IMG/VR virus record: IMGVR_UViG_3300025000_000076
Location: 1-64,000 of that record
Reading direction: 5' to 3' (one strand)
DNA length: 64,000 nucleotides
Source: a virus
The notes beneath the pieces are model-generated. The model searched no databases. It saw only the letters and a list, made by a program, of their open reading frames with translations, and had not been told where the DNA came from. Below are positions 19,500 through 27,742 of the stretch, piece after piece. Within the stretch, counting starts at the first letter, position 1. Each line of letters starts with the position of its first letter. The translations under genes and the position numbers were made by a program.

Positions 19500-20843
19500 A
19501 TGAGCGCCTCGGTTCAACTGGAACTCAACGCGCTCAAGAAGGTGCTCCAAGACAAAAATCCGGAATTGCTGGTCAGGCTTTCCCCGAGGCACTTCGGCAA
19601 CGAGGAGCTTGCCAAGCTTTTCTCTCTAGTTAAGAGATTCTTCGTAGACACGGGCCAGTTCATCGGCTGGGATGTTCTCAGGAGCAATGTAGCCTCCAAG
19701 TGCTCGACAGCGGACAAGCAGCGGTACCTGATGGCTCTCCTAGATCAGATCCAAGAAAGGGACATCGCTGGCTTGACCGACGATATGCTCATGGCCGAGT
19801 TGACGGACCAAGTTAAGATGCGACATTTGCTTCTGGGTCTCCAAGATATCGCCCACGCCGCTGAAGCAAGGGACACAGAGAAGGCCTTCGCGCTTTTTAG
19901 CGGGTTGCAGGAGCAGATCCTTCTGACGGGCGATAACGAGATTTTGAATTCCGACATGCTCGCCCTTGCGGGCGCAGACGTTAGCTTCGAGTGGCGCACA
20001 ACCGGAGTTCCGGATATCGACCGCAGGAATGGGATTTCTCTTGGTTCGTTGGTTCTGATTTGTGGCGACACCGGGACGGGGAAATCGACCCGAGCCCATT
20101 CCATCGGCATCCACCAGTACAACAAGTACCGCGAGGGCGTTGCCTACTGGAGTTGGGAGCAGGGCAAGAAAGAGATCATGGCGAGGATCTGGTCGCACGA
20201 ATCTGATGTGGATCTCGGCAACATTATTTCTGACGAATTGACGAGGGAAGAGCGGGGGAAGCTTAGGGTTGCGAAGTTGAAATTCCTCTTCATCAATTCA
20301 GATGTGAATTTTGTGGAGGAGAGCCTTGAGTCTGGTTTATCAGAGGAAGAATTCATCCGGGAAGCGGCTCTGCGATTCGAGCGGAAACCGGAAGGATTTT
20401 ATATTTACGACCACGCTCCGAACTTCGATGACCTACTGGTGGAGATGGAACTGCTGAGGAGCACGAAGGGCGTCCGGATTTATATTTGTGACTACATAAC
20501 TATCATCCCGGCAGGTGCAGGGCACCGAGGACTTCAAAGCTGGGAGCGCTATCTTGAAATGTCAAAGGCCCTTAAGACCTTCGCCAGGAGGGGAAACTGC
20601 ATCGTCATCACGCCCCTGCAGTTCGACTCCAAAGAAGGCAAGATCCGCTTTTCCCAAAACATTATCAACGACGCGGACTTGGCGCTGTTCATGAGCCAAG
20701 ACAAAGAGGACCTTGAACTCGGGACCGTTACCAACAAGTTCGCTAAATTTAGGAATTACCGGACGATCCCAGGAGAGCCCTTGTCCAACTTCAAGCAGCT
20801 ACGGGCTTTTGATCGGGCGAAATTTTTAGACATAAGTTTTTAA
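19500..20843 (+). CDS. DnaB-like replicative helicase
   Basis: The 447-residue protein has a helical N-terminal domain (1-150) and a RecA-like C-terminal domain. Walker A is LICGDTGTGKST (near residue 190) and Walker B-like is VRIYICDYITII; VITPLQFDSKEGK follows, then a DADLALFMSQDKED segment. This is the DnaB/gp41-type 5'-3' helicase that unwinds DNA at the fork as a hexamer. A loader-like protein and a primase follow downstream. Confidence 0.88.
   Translation: MSASVQLELNALKKVLQDKNPELLVRLSPRHFGNEELAKLFSLVKRFFVDTGQFIGWDVLRSNVASKCSTADKQRYLMALLDQIQERDIAGLTDDMLMAELTDQVKMRHLLLGLQDIAHAAEARDTEKAFALFSGLQEQILLTGDNEILNSDMLALAGADVSFEWRTTGVPDIDRRNGISLGSLVLICGDTGTGKSTRAHSIGIHQYNKYREGVAYWSWEQGKKEIMARIWSHESDVDLGNIISDELTREERGKLRVAKLKFLFINSDVNFVEESLESGLSEEEFIREAALRFERKPEGFYIYDHAPNFDDLLVEMELLRSTKGVRIYICDYITIIPAGAGHRGLQSWERYLEMSKALKTFARRGNCIVITPLQFDSKEGKIRFSQNIINDADLALFMSQDKEDLELGTVTNKFAKFRNYRTIPGEPLSNFKQLRAFDRAKFLDISF
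20296..20309. promoter_or_regulatory. ATTCA-N4-TGAAT palindrome, copy 12 (inside a gene)
   Basis: Exact ATTCAGATGTGAAT inside the DnaB-like coding sequence, far from any gene start. Confidence 0.45.
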
Positions 20844-20852
20844 GGAGGAATC

Positions 20853-21017
20853 TTGAAAGTCTACACCGAGCACGTCTGGTGCTGCTACAACTGCCCTAAT
20901 CGGCAAAAAGGTTACGGCGCGGATTACTGCTCTAATAGCGGGAAGGACATTCACAACACGAATGAGATCTCCTGGCACTGCCCCCTCCCCAACTCGGAGG
21001 AGACCCAATGCAAATGA
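20853..21017 (+). CDS. Small Cys-rich protein (54 aa)
   Basis: TTG 20853 follows TAAGGAGGAATC. The product has CCYNC, a later DYC and HCP cysteines, probably one zinc site. It overlaps the next gene by ten bases. The family is not recognised. Confidence 0.5.
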   Translation: MKVYTEHVWCCYNCPNRQKGYGADYCSNSGKDIHNTNEISWHCPLPNSEETQCK

Positions 21018-21229
21018 GATGCCCTCTCCTGAAATGTGGAGGGACCAAGGATGCGACCGTCTGCGTCTACATGTGCAAGACGGGCACGAAATCGAAGTGC
21101 CCTGAATATTCAAGGAAGTACCAGGAACTTCTAAAATTTCAGCCTGAGGAAAAAATTACGGAGAAGTATGGGGCACCTGAATTGGTGCTGCCACTATCGC
21201 TGAGGAAAAAGAGGAGGAAGCGTGTTTAG
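21008..21229 (+). CDS. Small Cys-rich, basic protein (73 aa)
   Basis: ATG 21008 follows GGAGGAGACCCA; ATG 21014 is an alternative. The N-terminal half has MRCPLLKCGG, CVYMCKTG and KCPEYSRKY, likely one zinc knuckle. The C-terminus is very basic (LRKKRRKRV), which suits nucleic-acid binding. Confidence 0.55.
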   Translation: MQMRCPLLKCGGTKDATVCVYMCKTGTKSKCPEYSRKYQELLKFQPEEKITEKYGAPELVLPLSLRKKRRKRV

Positions 21230-21509
21230 GTTGGGATTGGCTGCTGAGGATAAGCCCACAGCAGACTTGCACAAGTCAGTAAATCGAGGAGGCGACCTGC
21301 GACCTTTTATCAAGGAGGAGATCGCACTGTGCGCTAGGTGTGGAGGCACGGGAGAAATCCAGCGCGAGGAGTTGGCTGACTACCATCACCGCGAGTACAA
21401 CCGCTGGTTAGAGCCCTGCGACGAATGCAACTCGACCGGAAGGATCTACAAGCAAACCCTGAGTCTGACAGGATTCAGGCCATTTAAGGAGGCAGGAGAT
21501 GGAAATTAA
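21222..21509 (+). CDS. DnaJ-type zinc-finger protein (95 aa)
   Basis: GTG 21222 follows AGAGGAGGAAGC. The chain has CARCGGTGEIQ and CDECNSTGRIYK, a pair of CxxCxGxG repeats as in the DnaJ central domain but without a J domain. Such stand-alone fingers may aid folding or bind RNA or protein. It overlaps both neighbours. Confidence 0.7.
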   Translation: MFRLGLAAEDKPTADLHKSVNRGGDLRPFIKEEIALCARCGGTGEIQREELADYHHREYNRWLEPCDECNSTGRIYKQTLSLTGFRPFKEAGDGN

Positions 21510-21774
21510 AGCTGGAGACAAAGTTAGGATCAAGAGTTGGGAGAAGCTGCTTGAGGAGAACGCAGAATTCTATGCAGAGGCCTACGTGGAAATTGATCGC
21601 GGACCCGCGTTTGTTGAGGAGATGCAGGAGTTTTGTGGGAAAGACCTGATCGTGGCTAATACCTGGGACCACGAAGAGGAAGATGAGCAAACCTATACTT
21701 GGTTCGAGCAAGAGGGCGGTGGCTATACTTTCTCCTCCTGGATGGTCGAGGAGGTTATCTCGAATGAAATATAA
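21499..21774 (+). CDS. Small acidic protein (91 aa)
   Basis: The protein begins MEIKAGDKVRIKSWEKLLEE, a barrel-like start, and continues with a strongly acidic centre (DHEEEDEQ) and a FSSWMVEEV end. It may be an SH3-like small domain. The ribosome binding site is AAGGAGGCAGG. Confidence 0.6.
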   Translation: MEIKAGDKVRIKSWEKLLEENAEFYAEAYVEIDRGPAFVEEMQEFCGKDLIVANTWDHEEEDEQTYTWFEQEGGGYTFSSWMVEEVISNEI

Positions 21775-21991
21775 TTTTTTCTGCAGGCATTGTGGATTCT
21801 CCATCCTCTCCAACGACAAAGCTGAAATAAAATTCGCCAAGCAGATGCACAAGGCCAGAGTAATCAAGGACCTGCAGGGATTCAAGCGGGTCATCCCGAA
21901 GTGCATCCTGGTTCCCGTAGGTGATTCCGGGACGGTCGCTCGTCCTGGCTTGGCACACATTCTGGAAGCGCGGAGGGGCTATGTTGGGTAA
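21764..21991 (+). CDS. Hypothetical basic protein (75 aa)
   Basis: ATG 21764 after GAGGAGGTTATCTCGA is chosen. FFCRHCGF near the N-terminus gives one Cys pair; the rest is basic and helical. It overlaps both neighbours by about ten bases. Confidence 0.5.
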   Translation: MKYNFFCRHCGFSILSNDKAEIKFAKQMHKARVIKDLQGFKRVIPKCILVPVGDSGTVARPGLAHILEARRGYVG

Positions 21992-22133
21992 GATCGAGAA
22001 ATTCGTTAGCGAACTCGTAGTCTCGCTGATAGCAGCCTGCATCCTCTATGGAATCGCAGGGCTTTGCCTCGGGCTAGGCGCTCTTGGGCTGGATTACTTC
22101 CGCGCTTCGGTGCGAGTAAATTTTGGAGGTTAA
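21981..22133 (+). CDS. Small membrane protein (50 aa)
   Basis: ATG 21981 follows CGGAGGGGCT. A hydrophobic stretch from about residue 11 to 40 (VVSLIAACILYGIAGLCLGL) could span the membrane once or form a hairpin. Function is unknown. Confidence 0.5.
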   Translation: MLGKIEKFVSELVVSLIAACILYGIAGLCLGLGALGLDYFRASVRVNFGG

Positions 22134-22135
22134 AG

Positions 22136-22417
22136 ATGAGCGTTGATTGGTATGCGTGTGAAAGGTGTGGCGAGACATTTCCGGATTGTGGGGATTACGT
22201 CCGTTGCGCCTGCTGCATGAAGTGGTGCTCCGATGAGTGCGCCGAGAAGGACGGTTTCGTGTGTCCCGATGTAGTAGACGAAGATTCCGACGAGGAATCC
22301 TCCTGCAAGTTCTGCCGAGGGGAAGACGTGGACAACGACACTCTCCTGAAGCACTGCCTCAAGATGCTAGACATCTCCCGAGAGGACGCTGTGGCGAACT
22401 ACTTTGGCAGAGGCTAG
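22136..22417 (+). CDS. Cys-rich zinc-finger protein (93 aa)
   Basis: The start follows TTGGAGGTTAAAG. Cysteine pairs CERC, CACC, CSDEC and CKFC suggest two zinc sites, with an acidic linker and a helical C-terminus (DISREDAVANYF). The arrangement resembles treble-clef fingers, but no family is certain. Confidence 0.6.
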   Translation: MSVDWYACERCGETFPDCGDYVRCACCMKWCSDECAEKDGFVCPDVVDEDSDEESSCKFCRGEDVDNDTLLKHCLKMLDISREDAVANYFGRG

Positions 22418-23171
22418 TTACAACAAATCCCCAATCGAGCCGCTGGGTTACCTAGGCTGGAAACAACATTCAACCTTCAAGCACCACCTCAGAATCCCGC
22501 TGCCTTATCTCAAGGTAGTGGTAAAAAATTACCGGGACCTCACTGAGGTCCCAATTTTATTGCCTGGTTTGATCGAGAAAATCGACCAGCACCTTTGGAG
22601 CACCATGCAAGAATTAGAGTTTTTCGAGAAGAAGCTGAAAGCCTCCGGAGTCCCGGTCCCGTACATCCGGAATAATGAAACGCCGGTCGCGGGAGTCAAG
22701 ACCGTGAACGCCTACGATTTGATTCTGGGTGACATAAATAAAATCCTTGGAAAGCCGTTGGTCCTCTACTTCCACTCGGGGTTTGAGTCCGCTGCTCTTC
22801 AGGCCGCGTCGAACGTGATTAAGGCAGCGATAAAATCCGGAGTCGATGCCAAGATGACTAGTTTTGGGAAGCTCATGGAGGAAGTCAAAAAGTGGGACCA
22901 GAATAATTACGTGGCGACCTCAGCCGATAAAGCTGAAATCCTTTGTCTGTACATGGTTGGCACGGAGTACACCACCGAGTTTAGTCAGTCGGTACTGCGA
23001 ATGCTGATCCAGCACCGCAGGACGGAAGGCAAGCCAACGTTAGTTTGTTCACATTTGGACCCTGTGGAGTTCAAAAAGAGGTACTTCGAACTGACAGGGG
23101 TTGCTATGAAATGGGAAGACCCTGGGATGGTAGTGACGGTCGATGAGTTGGTTAAGTATTTGAAGTCTTAG
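22404..23171 (+). CDS. DnaC-like AAA+ protein with degenerate ATP-binding motifs (putative helicase loader)
   Basis: Residues about 118-225 follow the DnaC/IstB order: PLVLYFHSGFESAALQAASN where Walker A should be, GVDAKMTSFGKLMEEVKKW, LCLYMVGTEYTTEFSQSVLR where Walker B and its partner should be, then RTEGKPTLVCSHLDPVEFK (sensor-like; DnaC proteins have PTIxTSNLxPxEFKK). The GxxGxGKT loop and the DD of Walker B are gone, so ATP hydrolysis is unlikely. TTG 22404 is the probable start, with a weak ribosome binding site. Its place between DnaB-like helicase and primase supports a loader or adaptor role. Confidence 0.6.
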   Translation: MAEASYNKSPIEPLGYLGWKQHSTFKHHLRIPLPYLKVVVKNYRDLTEVPILLPGLIEKIDQHLWSTMQELEFFEKKLKASGVPVPYIRNNETPVAGVKTVNAYDLILGDINKILGKPLVLYFHSGFESAALQAASNVIKAAIKSGVDAKMTSFGKLMEEVKKWDQNNYVATSADKAEILCLYMVGTEYTTEFSQSVLRMLIQHRRTEGKPTLVCSHLDPVEFKKRYFELTGVAMKWEDPGMVVTVDELVKYLKS

Positions 23172-23187
23172 GCGCTTTTGCGCCTAA
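23168..23187 (+). terminator. Perfect 8-bp hairpin over a stop codon
   Basis: TTAGGCGC-TTTT-GCGCCTAA forms a compact stem at the end of the DnaC-like gene. No U-run follows, so it may be an mRNA-stabilising or weak terminator stem. Confidence 0.4.
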
Positions 23188-23191
23188 ACAA

Positions 23192-23205
23192 ATTCAGAAG
23201 TGAAT
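23192..23205. promoter_or_regulatory. ATTCA-N4-TGAAT palindrome, copy 13
   Basis: Exact ATTCAGAAGTGAAT between the hairpin at 23168 and AGGAGAAG of the gene at 23218. Confidence 0.65.
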
Positions 23206-23217
23206 AGGAGAAGTAAA

Positions 23218-23460
23218 ATGATGATTTTGGGAATGAAGTACAAGGACAAGATTACCGGGTTCACCGGCATTGCTACTGGGCATTGCGAGTACATCAGCGG
23301 CTGCAACCAAACACTGCTTGCACCTGCTGTCAGCGAGGCTGGGGATTTCAAGGAAGGCCGCTGGTTCGACGATCAGCGCCTCGACACAGTAGGCAACTCG
23401 GTGATCCTGCTCGACAACAGCGAGACCCCTGGCTGCGACATCGCGGCTCCGGTGAGGTAG
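23218..23460 (+). CDS. Small conserved phage protein (80 aa)
   Basis: The protein (MMILGMKYKDKITGFTGIAT, then CEYISGCNQTLLAP and EGRWFDDQRL) matches a widespread short phage family with the pattern G-x-K-V-x-D-K-I-TGFxGIA and W-F-D-x-Q-R-L. It is probably a small beta barrel. The role is unknown. Confidence 0.7.
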   Translation: MMILGMKYKDKITGFTGIATGHCEYISGCNQTLLAPAVSEAGDFKEGRWFDDQRLDTVGNSVILLDNSETPGCDIAAPVR

Positions 23461-23474
23461 TTTTGGTCGAACAA

Positions 23475-23488
23475 ATTCAGATATGAAT
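23475..23488. promoter_or_regulatory. ATTCA-N4-TGAAT palindrome, copy 14
   Basis: Exact ATTCAGATATGAAT, before AGGAGGGG of the RNA ligase gene. Confidence 0.65.
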
Positions 23489-23498
23489 AGGAGGGGAA

Positions 23499-24902
23499 AT
23501 GGCTTATACCGCAGTAATTTCGAAGTTGGAAAATGTGAGGAAGCACTCGAACGCTGATCGCCTGAACGTGGCTACGTGCCTCGGCTACCAGGTGATCGTA
23601 GGCCTTGAGGCCAAGGAAGGCGAAGTCGTGGTGCTGTTCCCGGATGACGGGCAGATCTCCGAGGTGTTCGCTAAGGCCAACGATTTGGTTGGCTACACGG
23701 ACCCAGAGACCGGAGAGAGGAAAGGCGGCTACTTCGATGCGAGTCGCAGGGTCCGTGCTCAGAAGTTTCGTGGCGAGAAGTCGGAGGCTTTCGTGATCGG
23801 GCTGCACTCACTGGCCTTCACGGGTTACGACCTGAAGAAGCTGGAAGTCGGGACCAAGTTCGTAGAACTGGGTGGAATCTCGATCTGCAACAAGTTCGTG
23901 ACCGAGGCTACCAAGAGAGCAGCCGCAGCAAACAAGCCGAAAACACCCAAGCTGAACGAGTCATTGAAGAGGATGTTCCCTGAGCACCTCGAAACCGACC
24001 AACTCAGGCACGCAAGGCCTGACGAGTTGATGGGCCTGGTGACGCTGACGGCTAAATTACACGGCACCTCGGGCAGAAGTTCGAAGCTGAGGGTCAAAGA
24101 AGAGCGCCCGCTGAAATGGCGTGAGGAACTTTACTTCGCATTCGCTGACGCATTCTTCGGTCCCGAGAAGCACCTCTTCAACTTCTTCCTGTCGGACCTG
24201 AAGAAGGAGCAACTTCGTGAAAGGCCTTCCTACGAAATCTGGAAGTCGGTCTACGGCACGCGGAGGGTGATCAAGGGCGAGGTCCGAGGCGAAGTCAATG
24301 AGGTCGATAAGGACTTCCGCGAGAAGTGCCACCAACGGCTTGCGCCTCACCTCAAGCAGAATGAGGTCTGGTACTACGAGATCGTAGGCTTCGAGGAATC
24401 AGGCAGGCCGATCATGAGCACCGTCGATTGCTTGAAGATGGGTAAGGATTTCGTGAAGCGCTTTGGTAAGACCATGACCTACAAGTACGGCTGCTTGCCT
24501 GCCGAGTGCGAGATCTACGTCTACCGGATCGCCCTGATGGGTGAAGACGGCGGGATGCTGGAGATGCCTTGGGGAGTTGTGAAGGAGCGCTGCAGGAAAG
24601 CTGGGGTGAAACATGTGCCTGAGGTAAAAGCGGCGGATTGGTGTCGAACCCGACTGGTCCGAACTGAGGATAACGTGGTTGCCTTGAAGGATTGGGTGGA
24701 AATTTTGACTGACAAAGTGGACATCGCAGATCCTATCGACCAGAGCCATATCAGAGAAGGCGTGTGCGTCCGAGTCGATAATCTCGAAACCGGCTCCATG
24801 AAAATCTTCAAGAACAAGACGCTAGATTTCAAGATTTTAGAGGGCATCGTAAAGGACACCGGAGTGGTTGATACAGAGGAAGTAGAAGCGGAGGCCACAT
24901 GA
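23499..24902 (+). CDS. RNA ligase of the DraRnl (DRB0094) type
   Basis: The protein has an N-terminal OB-like module (HSNADRLNVATCLGYQVIVG and VVVLFPDDGQ) followed by a nucleotidyltransferase domain. Motif I is LTAKLHGTSGR, whose Lys would carry AMP; EVWYYEIVGFEE (motif IIIa/IV region) and a C-terminal EGVCVRV...MKIFKNKTLDFK (motif V-like Lys residues) follow. The OB module plus KxHGTS pattern fits the Deinococcus DraRnl family, which seals nicks with a 3'-OH RNA strand. Together with RtcB it gives the phage two different RNA end-joining activities. Confidence 0.85.
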   Translation: MAYTAVISKLENVRKHSNADRLNVATCLGYQVIVGLEAKEGEVVVLFPDDGQISEVFAKANDLVGYTDPETGERKGGYFDASRRVRAQKFRGEKSEAFVIGLHSLAFTGYDLKKLEVGTKFVELGGISICNKFVTEATKRAAAANKPKTPKLNESLKRMFPEHLETDQLRHARPDELMGLVTLTAKLHGTSGRSSKLRVKEERPLKWREELYFAFADAFFGPEKHLFNFFLSDLKKEQLRERPSYEIWKSVYGTRRVIKGEVRGEVNEVDKDFREKCHQRLAPHLKQNEVWYYEIVGFEESGRPIMSTVDCLKMGKDFVKRFGKTMTYKYGCLPAECEIYVYRIALMGEDGGMLEMPWGVVKERCRKAGVKHVPEVKAADWCRTRLVRTEDNVVALKDWVEILTDKVDIADPIDQSHIREGVCVRVDNLETGSMKIFKNKTLDFKILEGIVKDTGVVDTEEVEAEAT

Positions 24903-25099
24903 ACCCAATAAAGCAACTCATGATCCACGCGGTGATGGGTAGGGCATTTCTAAACTGTGCTGACGCAAGCCAAATGGAGAACAAAGGATTCGCTAAGTTC
25001 TCCGGGAACCAGCACAACGAGTCTTGGGCTTGGAACAAGGAAGCCCTTGGGAAACTGAGTACCGAGGAATTAGTGGATTTGTATAAAAGGGAGGTTTAG
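24899..25099 (+). CDS. Small hypothetical protein (66 aa)
   Basis: The start overlaps the ligase stop (ATGA). The product begins MNPIKQLMIHAVMGRAFLNC and is polar with a helical end (LSTEELVDLYKREV). The family is not recognised. Confidence 0.55.
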   Translation: MNPIKQLMIHAVMGRAFLNCADASQMENKGFAKFSGNQHNESWAWNKEALGKLSTEELVDLYKREV

Positions 25100-25103
25100 C
25101 CGG

Positions 25104-25598
25104 ATGAAGCACCATTTCCTCAACCTGACCAACGGAATCCAAGCCATTCAGGACTACGGCTTGGAGGACGTTAGGTTCATCCGAATCCAGTCTACGGCCT
25201 GCGAGCAGAAGCGCTGGGAAGACATTTTGATGACTCTCTCCGACGACTTCCTGATGTCCGCTGTGCTAGGACACGAGTGTGTGGTCTACGACTACGGCGC
25301 CAACAAGGACGTTCCGCGTGCTGTTTGGCAGGGGCTTGAGTGGGTGAAGTACGTCCTGTCGCGCAGGTGGCACGGAGAAATTTACCGCCCTGTGGGTAGG
25401 GCGAAGGCCTGCCAAAATTACTTCGCGGTCCAATACTCCGGATTAAGCAGCCGCGCTAAAAGCAGGCTCGATTACTTCGCCCGGTACCTGAACGGCCCCC
25501 TTCGGATTAGCGCGATCACGGGCGCAACCGACAAAGACGGCAAGACCGAGTGGTACGCGGGGATCGTTAAGGGCTGGACCTTGGCTGAGGCTGCGTGA
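25104..25598 (+). CDS. Conserved phage hypothetical protein (164 aa)
   Basis: The protein starts MKHHFLNLTNGIQAIQDYG and has a central HECVVYDYGANKDVPRAVWQ and a basic region (GLSSRAKSRLDYFARYL). This composition occurs in phage proteins encoded beside primases. No motif gives a function. It overlaps the primase start. Confidence 0.6.
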   Translation: MKHHFLNLTNGIQAIQDYGLEDVRFIRIQSTACEQKRWEDILMTLSDDFLMSAVLGHECVVYDYGANKDVPRAVWQGLEWVKYVLSRRWHGEIYRPVGRAKACQNYFAVQYSGLSSRAKSRLDYFARYLNGPLRISAITGATDKDGKTEWYAGIVKGWTLAEAA

Positions 25599-26635
25599 TG
25601 GAAATCCTTGAACTCCTAGAAAGCAAGGGCATCGACTACGAGCACAAGGGCGGGGATGAAGTGGCCGTAGTTTGCCCCCATCAGCACCTGCATTCTGGTG
25701 GCGTGGATAATAAGCCCAGCCTAGGAATTAACGTCGAAAAAAGGGTGGCCCATTGCTTCGCATGTGGGTTCTCTTTGAACGAAGCAGGACTCCACCGGTG
25801 GCTCCTCGGTGAAGAACTAGATGAAATGCAGGAGCTTGGGCTTGGGCTAAGAGGGATTCTGTCCAGAATGAGCAAGACCGAATCCCTCCCAGTTGTCGAG
25901 GAGGAGCAGTCGGTATTTTTTCCGAGTGGGGAAATTTGGGACGAGGACGGATACCGAGGCATCAGCTTGGAGACCTACAGGCGGGTTGGGGCGATACGTT
26001 GTAGTCGAGGTCGTTATGCTGGAAGAATCGTCTTCCCCGTTTATTTGAATGGGGAATTAATCGGAGTGGATGCTAGGGCTCTTGGTGATGAGCAACCCAA
26101 GTGGATTCGTAATAAAGGGCTGCTCGTAAAATCAAAATGGATTGCGTGTCACGACATTATCAAGGCGATGAAGCCTGACTTAATTTTACTAGGGGAAGGC
26201 CACTTTCATGCGATCAACGGGATCGACAAAGGCTACGCAGCCACTTGTGCCTTCGGAGTAAATAATTGGTCAAAAAACAAGGTCATGCTCTTGCTGTCGA
26301 TGGGGGCAACGGAAGTCTGCTTCTTCCCAGATTGTGACAAACCTGGATACCAAGCGACTCAGCGAATTTGTGCTTCGCTGATGCCCTGGTTCAAGGTCAC
26401 CTGCGCCGACGCTTCGATCTACTACGGAACCGGGAAGGATATGGGCGATCTGACTCAGGAGGAGATGGACCTGGCTGTTGAGCGAAGAGGCTCCATCAAG
26501 CTCCCCACCTGTCTCCTCGAAAATTGGGAGTTTAAAATCGAGTTTGGTGCCGAGTGCAAAAAATGGAAATGCCCTTTCAACGCGAAGGGGAAATGCGGGA
26601 ACGAGTTGTACGAACCGGAAATTAGGAGGGAGTAA
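25598..26635 (+). CDS. DnaG-type DNA primase
   Basis: The N-terminal CHC2-type zinc finger is visible as CPHQHLHS...KPSLGIN...HCFACG (residues about 26-56). The Toprim domain shows LILLGEGHFHAI (the catalytic Glu) and VCFFPDCDKPGYQA (the DxD). A Cys-rich end (CKKWKCPFNAKGKCG) follows. At 345 residues it lacks a helicase domain, so it would make RNA primers together with the separate DnaB-like helicase. ATG 25598 overlaps the previous stop (TGATG). Confidence 0.9.
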   Translation: MEILELLESKGIDYEHKGGDEVAVVCPHQHLHSGGVDNKPSLGINVEKRVAHCFACGFSLNEAGLHRWLLGEELDEMQELGLGLRGILSRMSKTESLPVVEEEQSVFFPSGEIWDEDGYRGISLETYRRVGAIRCSRGRYAGRIVFPVYLNGELIGVDARALGDEQPKWIRNKGLLVKSKWIACHDIIKAMKPDLILLGEGHFHAINGIDKGYAATCAFGVNNWSKNKVMLLLSMGATEVCFFPDCDKPGYQATQRICASLMPWFKVTCADASIYYGTGKDMGDLTQEEMDLAVERRGSIKLPTCLLENWEFKIEFGAECKKWKCPFNAKGKCGNELYEPEIRRE

Positions 26636-26638
26636 ATT

Positions 26639-27055
26639 TTGGATCATTACGAAAAATTTTGTTGCGCGGTCGATTTACTGGTTGAGGCAAATGAGCAATT
26701 CAGGGAGCGGTTTAAGGATGACAAGTGGTTCAGTGCGCTAGGGCCTGTGGGTTATGCGATGGAACTAGCTACGGTAACTGCGAACCCTAACCGGCGAGCA
26801 GGTAAAACCGAGTACATCAAATCCAGAGCGCAGGCGGGTGACCTGATTGTGGTACATGATCCCACACTGATCTGCTTCTACTCGGACGTTGCTGAGACGG
26901 TTACTGAGTTCCAGTCAAGGAGGTGTGTGGAACGCTACAGCCGAATTTACGTAGACGAACCCCGGCTTGTGTTTAAGAATGAGCGGGTGAGGGATTTCTA
27001 CGCATCCCTCTGCAAAGACGCGGACCAGACTTTCATCTTCCTCGGGAGGAACTAA
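26639..27055 (+). CDS. Hypothetical protein (138 aa)
   Basis: TTG 26639 follows TTAGGAGGGAGTAAAT. The product begins with FCCAVDLLVEANEQF and has an alternating helix/strand pattern with basic residues. No motif is recognised. Confidence 0.6.
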   Translation: MDHYEKFCCAVDLLVEANEQFRERFKDDKWFSALGPVGYAMELATVTANPNRRAGKTEYIKSRAQAGDLIVVHDPTLICFYSDVAETVTEFQSRRCVERYSRIYVDEPRLVFKNERVRDFYASLCKDADQTFIFLGRN

Positions 27056-27056
27056 A

Positions 27057-27416
27057 ATGCTCAACATCGTAGAAGCAACGGAGGACGCGAGGTACTCCTC
27101 GATCCTCCAAGAGGTCATCGAAGAATTAAAGGGGATCGAGATTCTGCGCCTCGATTATGAGTCCGACTACCAAGGGCACGTAGACATCGACGTGCTGCTG
27201 GCTGACGGCAGGGTCTTCTCCTACAGGTACTGGTACGGCTCCTGCTCTGGTTGCGACGAGTGGGAGGACCGGAACCTGACTTGCGCGGAGATTAAGGACG
27301 TGATGAGTCAGGAGGCCACATTTTTCGGCGGGCTTGAATCTTACCAGACTTGGTGTGGGATGCGAGGACAATTCGCTCGCACCAACGACGACTTCAAGCT
27401 GACTGATCTGGGCTAA
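27057..27416 (+). CDS. Hypothetical protein (119 aa)
   Basis: The product begins MLNIVEATEDARYSSILQEV and includes an aromatic segment (VFSYRYWYGSCSGCDEWEDR) with a CxxC-like pair. It ends acidic. It starts two bases after the previous gene. The family is not recognised. Confidence 0.6.
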   Translation: MLNIVEATEDARYSSILQEVIEELKGIEILRLDYESDYQGHVDIDVLLADGRVFSYRYWYGSCSGCDEWEDRNLTCAEIKDVMSQEATFFGGLESYQTWCGMRGQFARTNDDFKLTDLG

Positions 27417-27426
27417 AGGAGACAAA

Positions 27427-27720
27427 ATGAGAAAATACGAAACGCGGCCTAGAACCGGCGTCGAGACCTACTTGGAAGAAACCACCTGCGACCTTTGCGG
27501 TGCTGTAGCCAAGCGCGGTAATTGGGATTCTTCTTCCTGGGAGGTGAATGAAGTCGAGGTCGAGGTGACGGCTCGCCAGAAGGATGGCTCCAGTTACCCG
27601 GAGGGAGGTTGGGGCACCGAGTTGACGGTGGACATCTGCCCGAAGTGCTTCAAGGATGTGCTGATTCCTTTCCTGAGGAAGAAAGGCGCCAAGATCGAAG
27701 AGCGGGAGTGGGATTTTTAG
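27427..27720 (+). CDS. Zinc-ribbon protein (97 aa)
   Basis: CDLC (residues about 21-24) and CPKC (near 76-79) bracket a beta-rich middle, forming a split zinc ribbon. The beginning RKYETRPRTGVETYLEETTC is typical of small phage zinc proteins. A GGAGACAAA ribosome binding site precedes it. Confidence 0.65.
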   Translation: MRKYETRPRTGVETYLEETTCDLCGAVAKRGNWDSSSWEVNEVEVEVTARQKDGSSYPEGGWGTELTVDICPKCFKDVLIPFLRKKGAKIEEREWDF

Positions 27721-27742
27721 GACCAAACAAAAGGAGAAAAAT

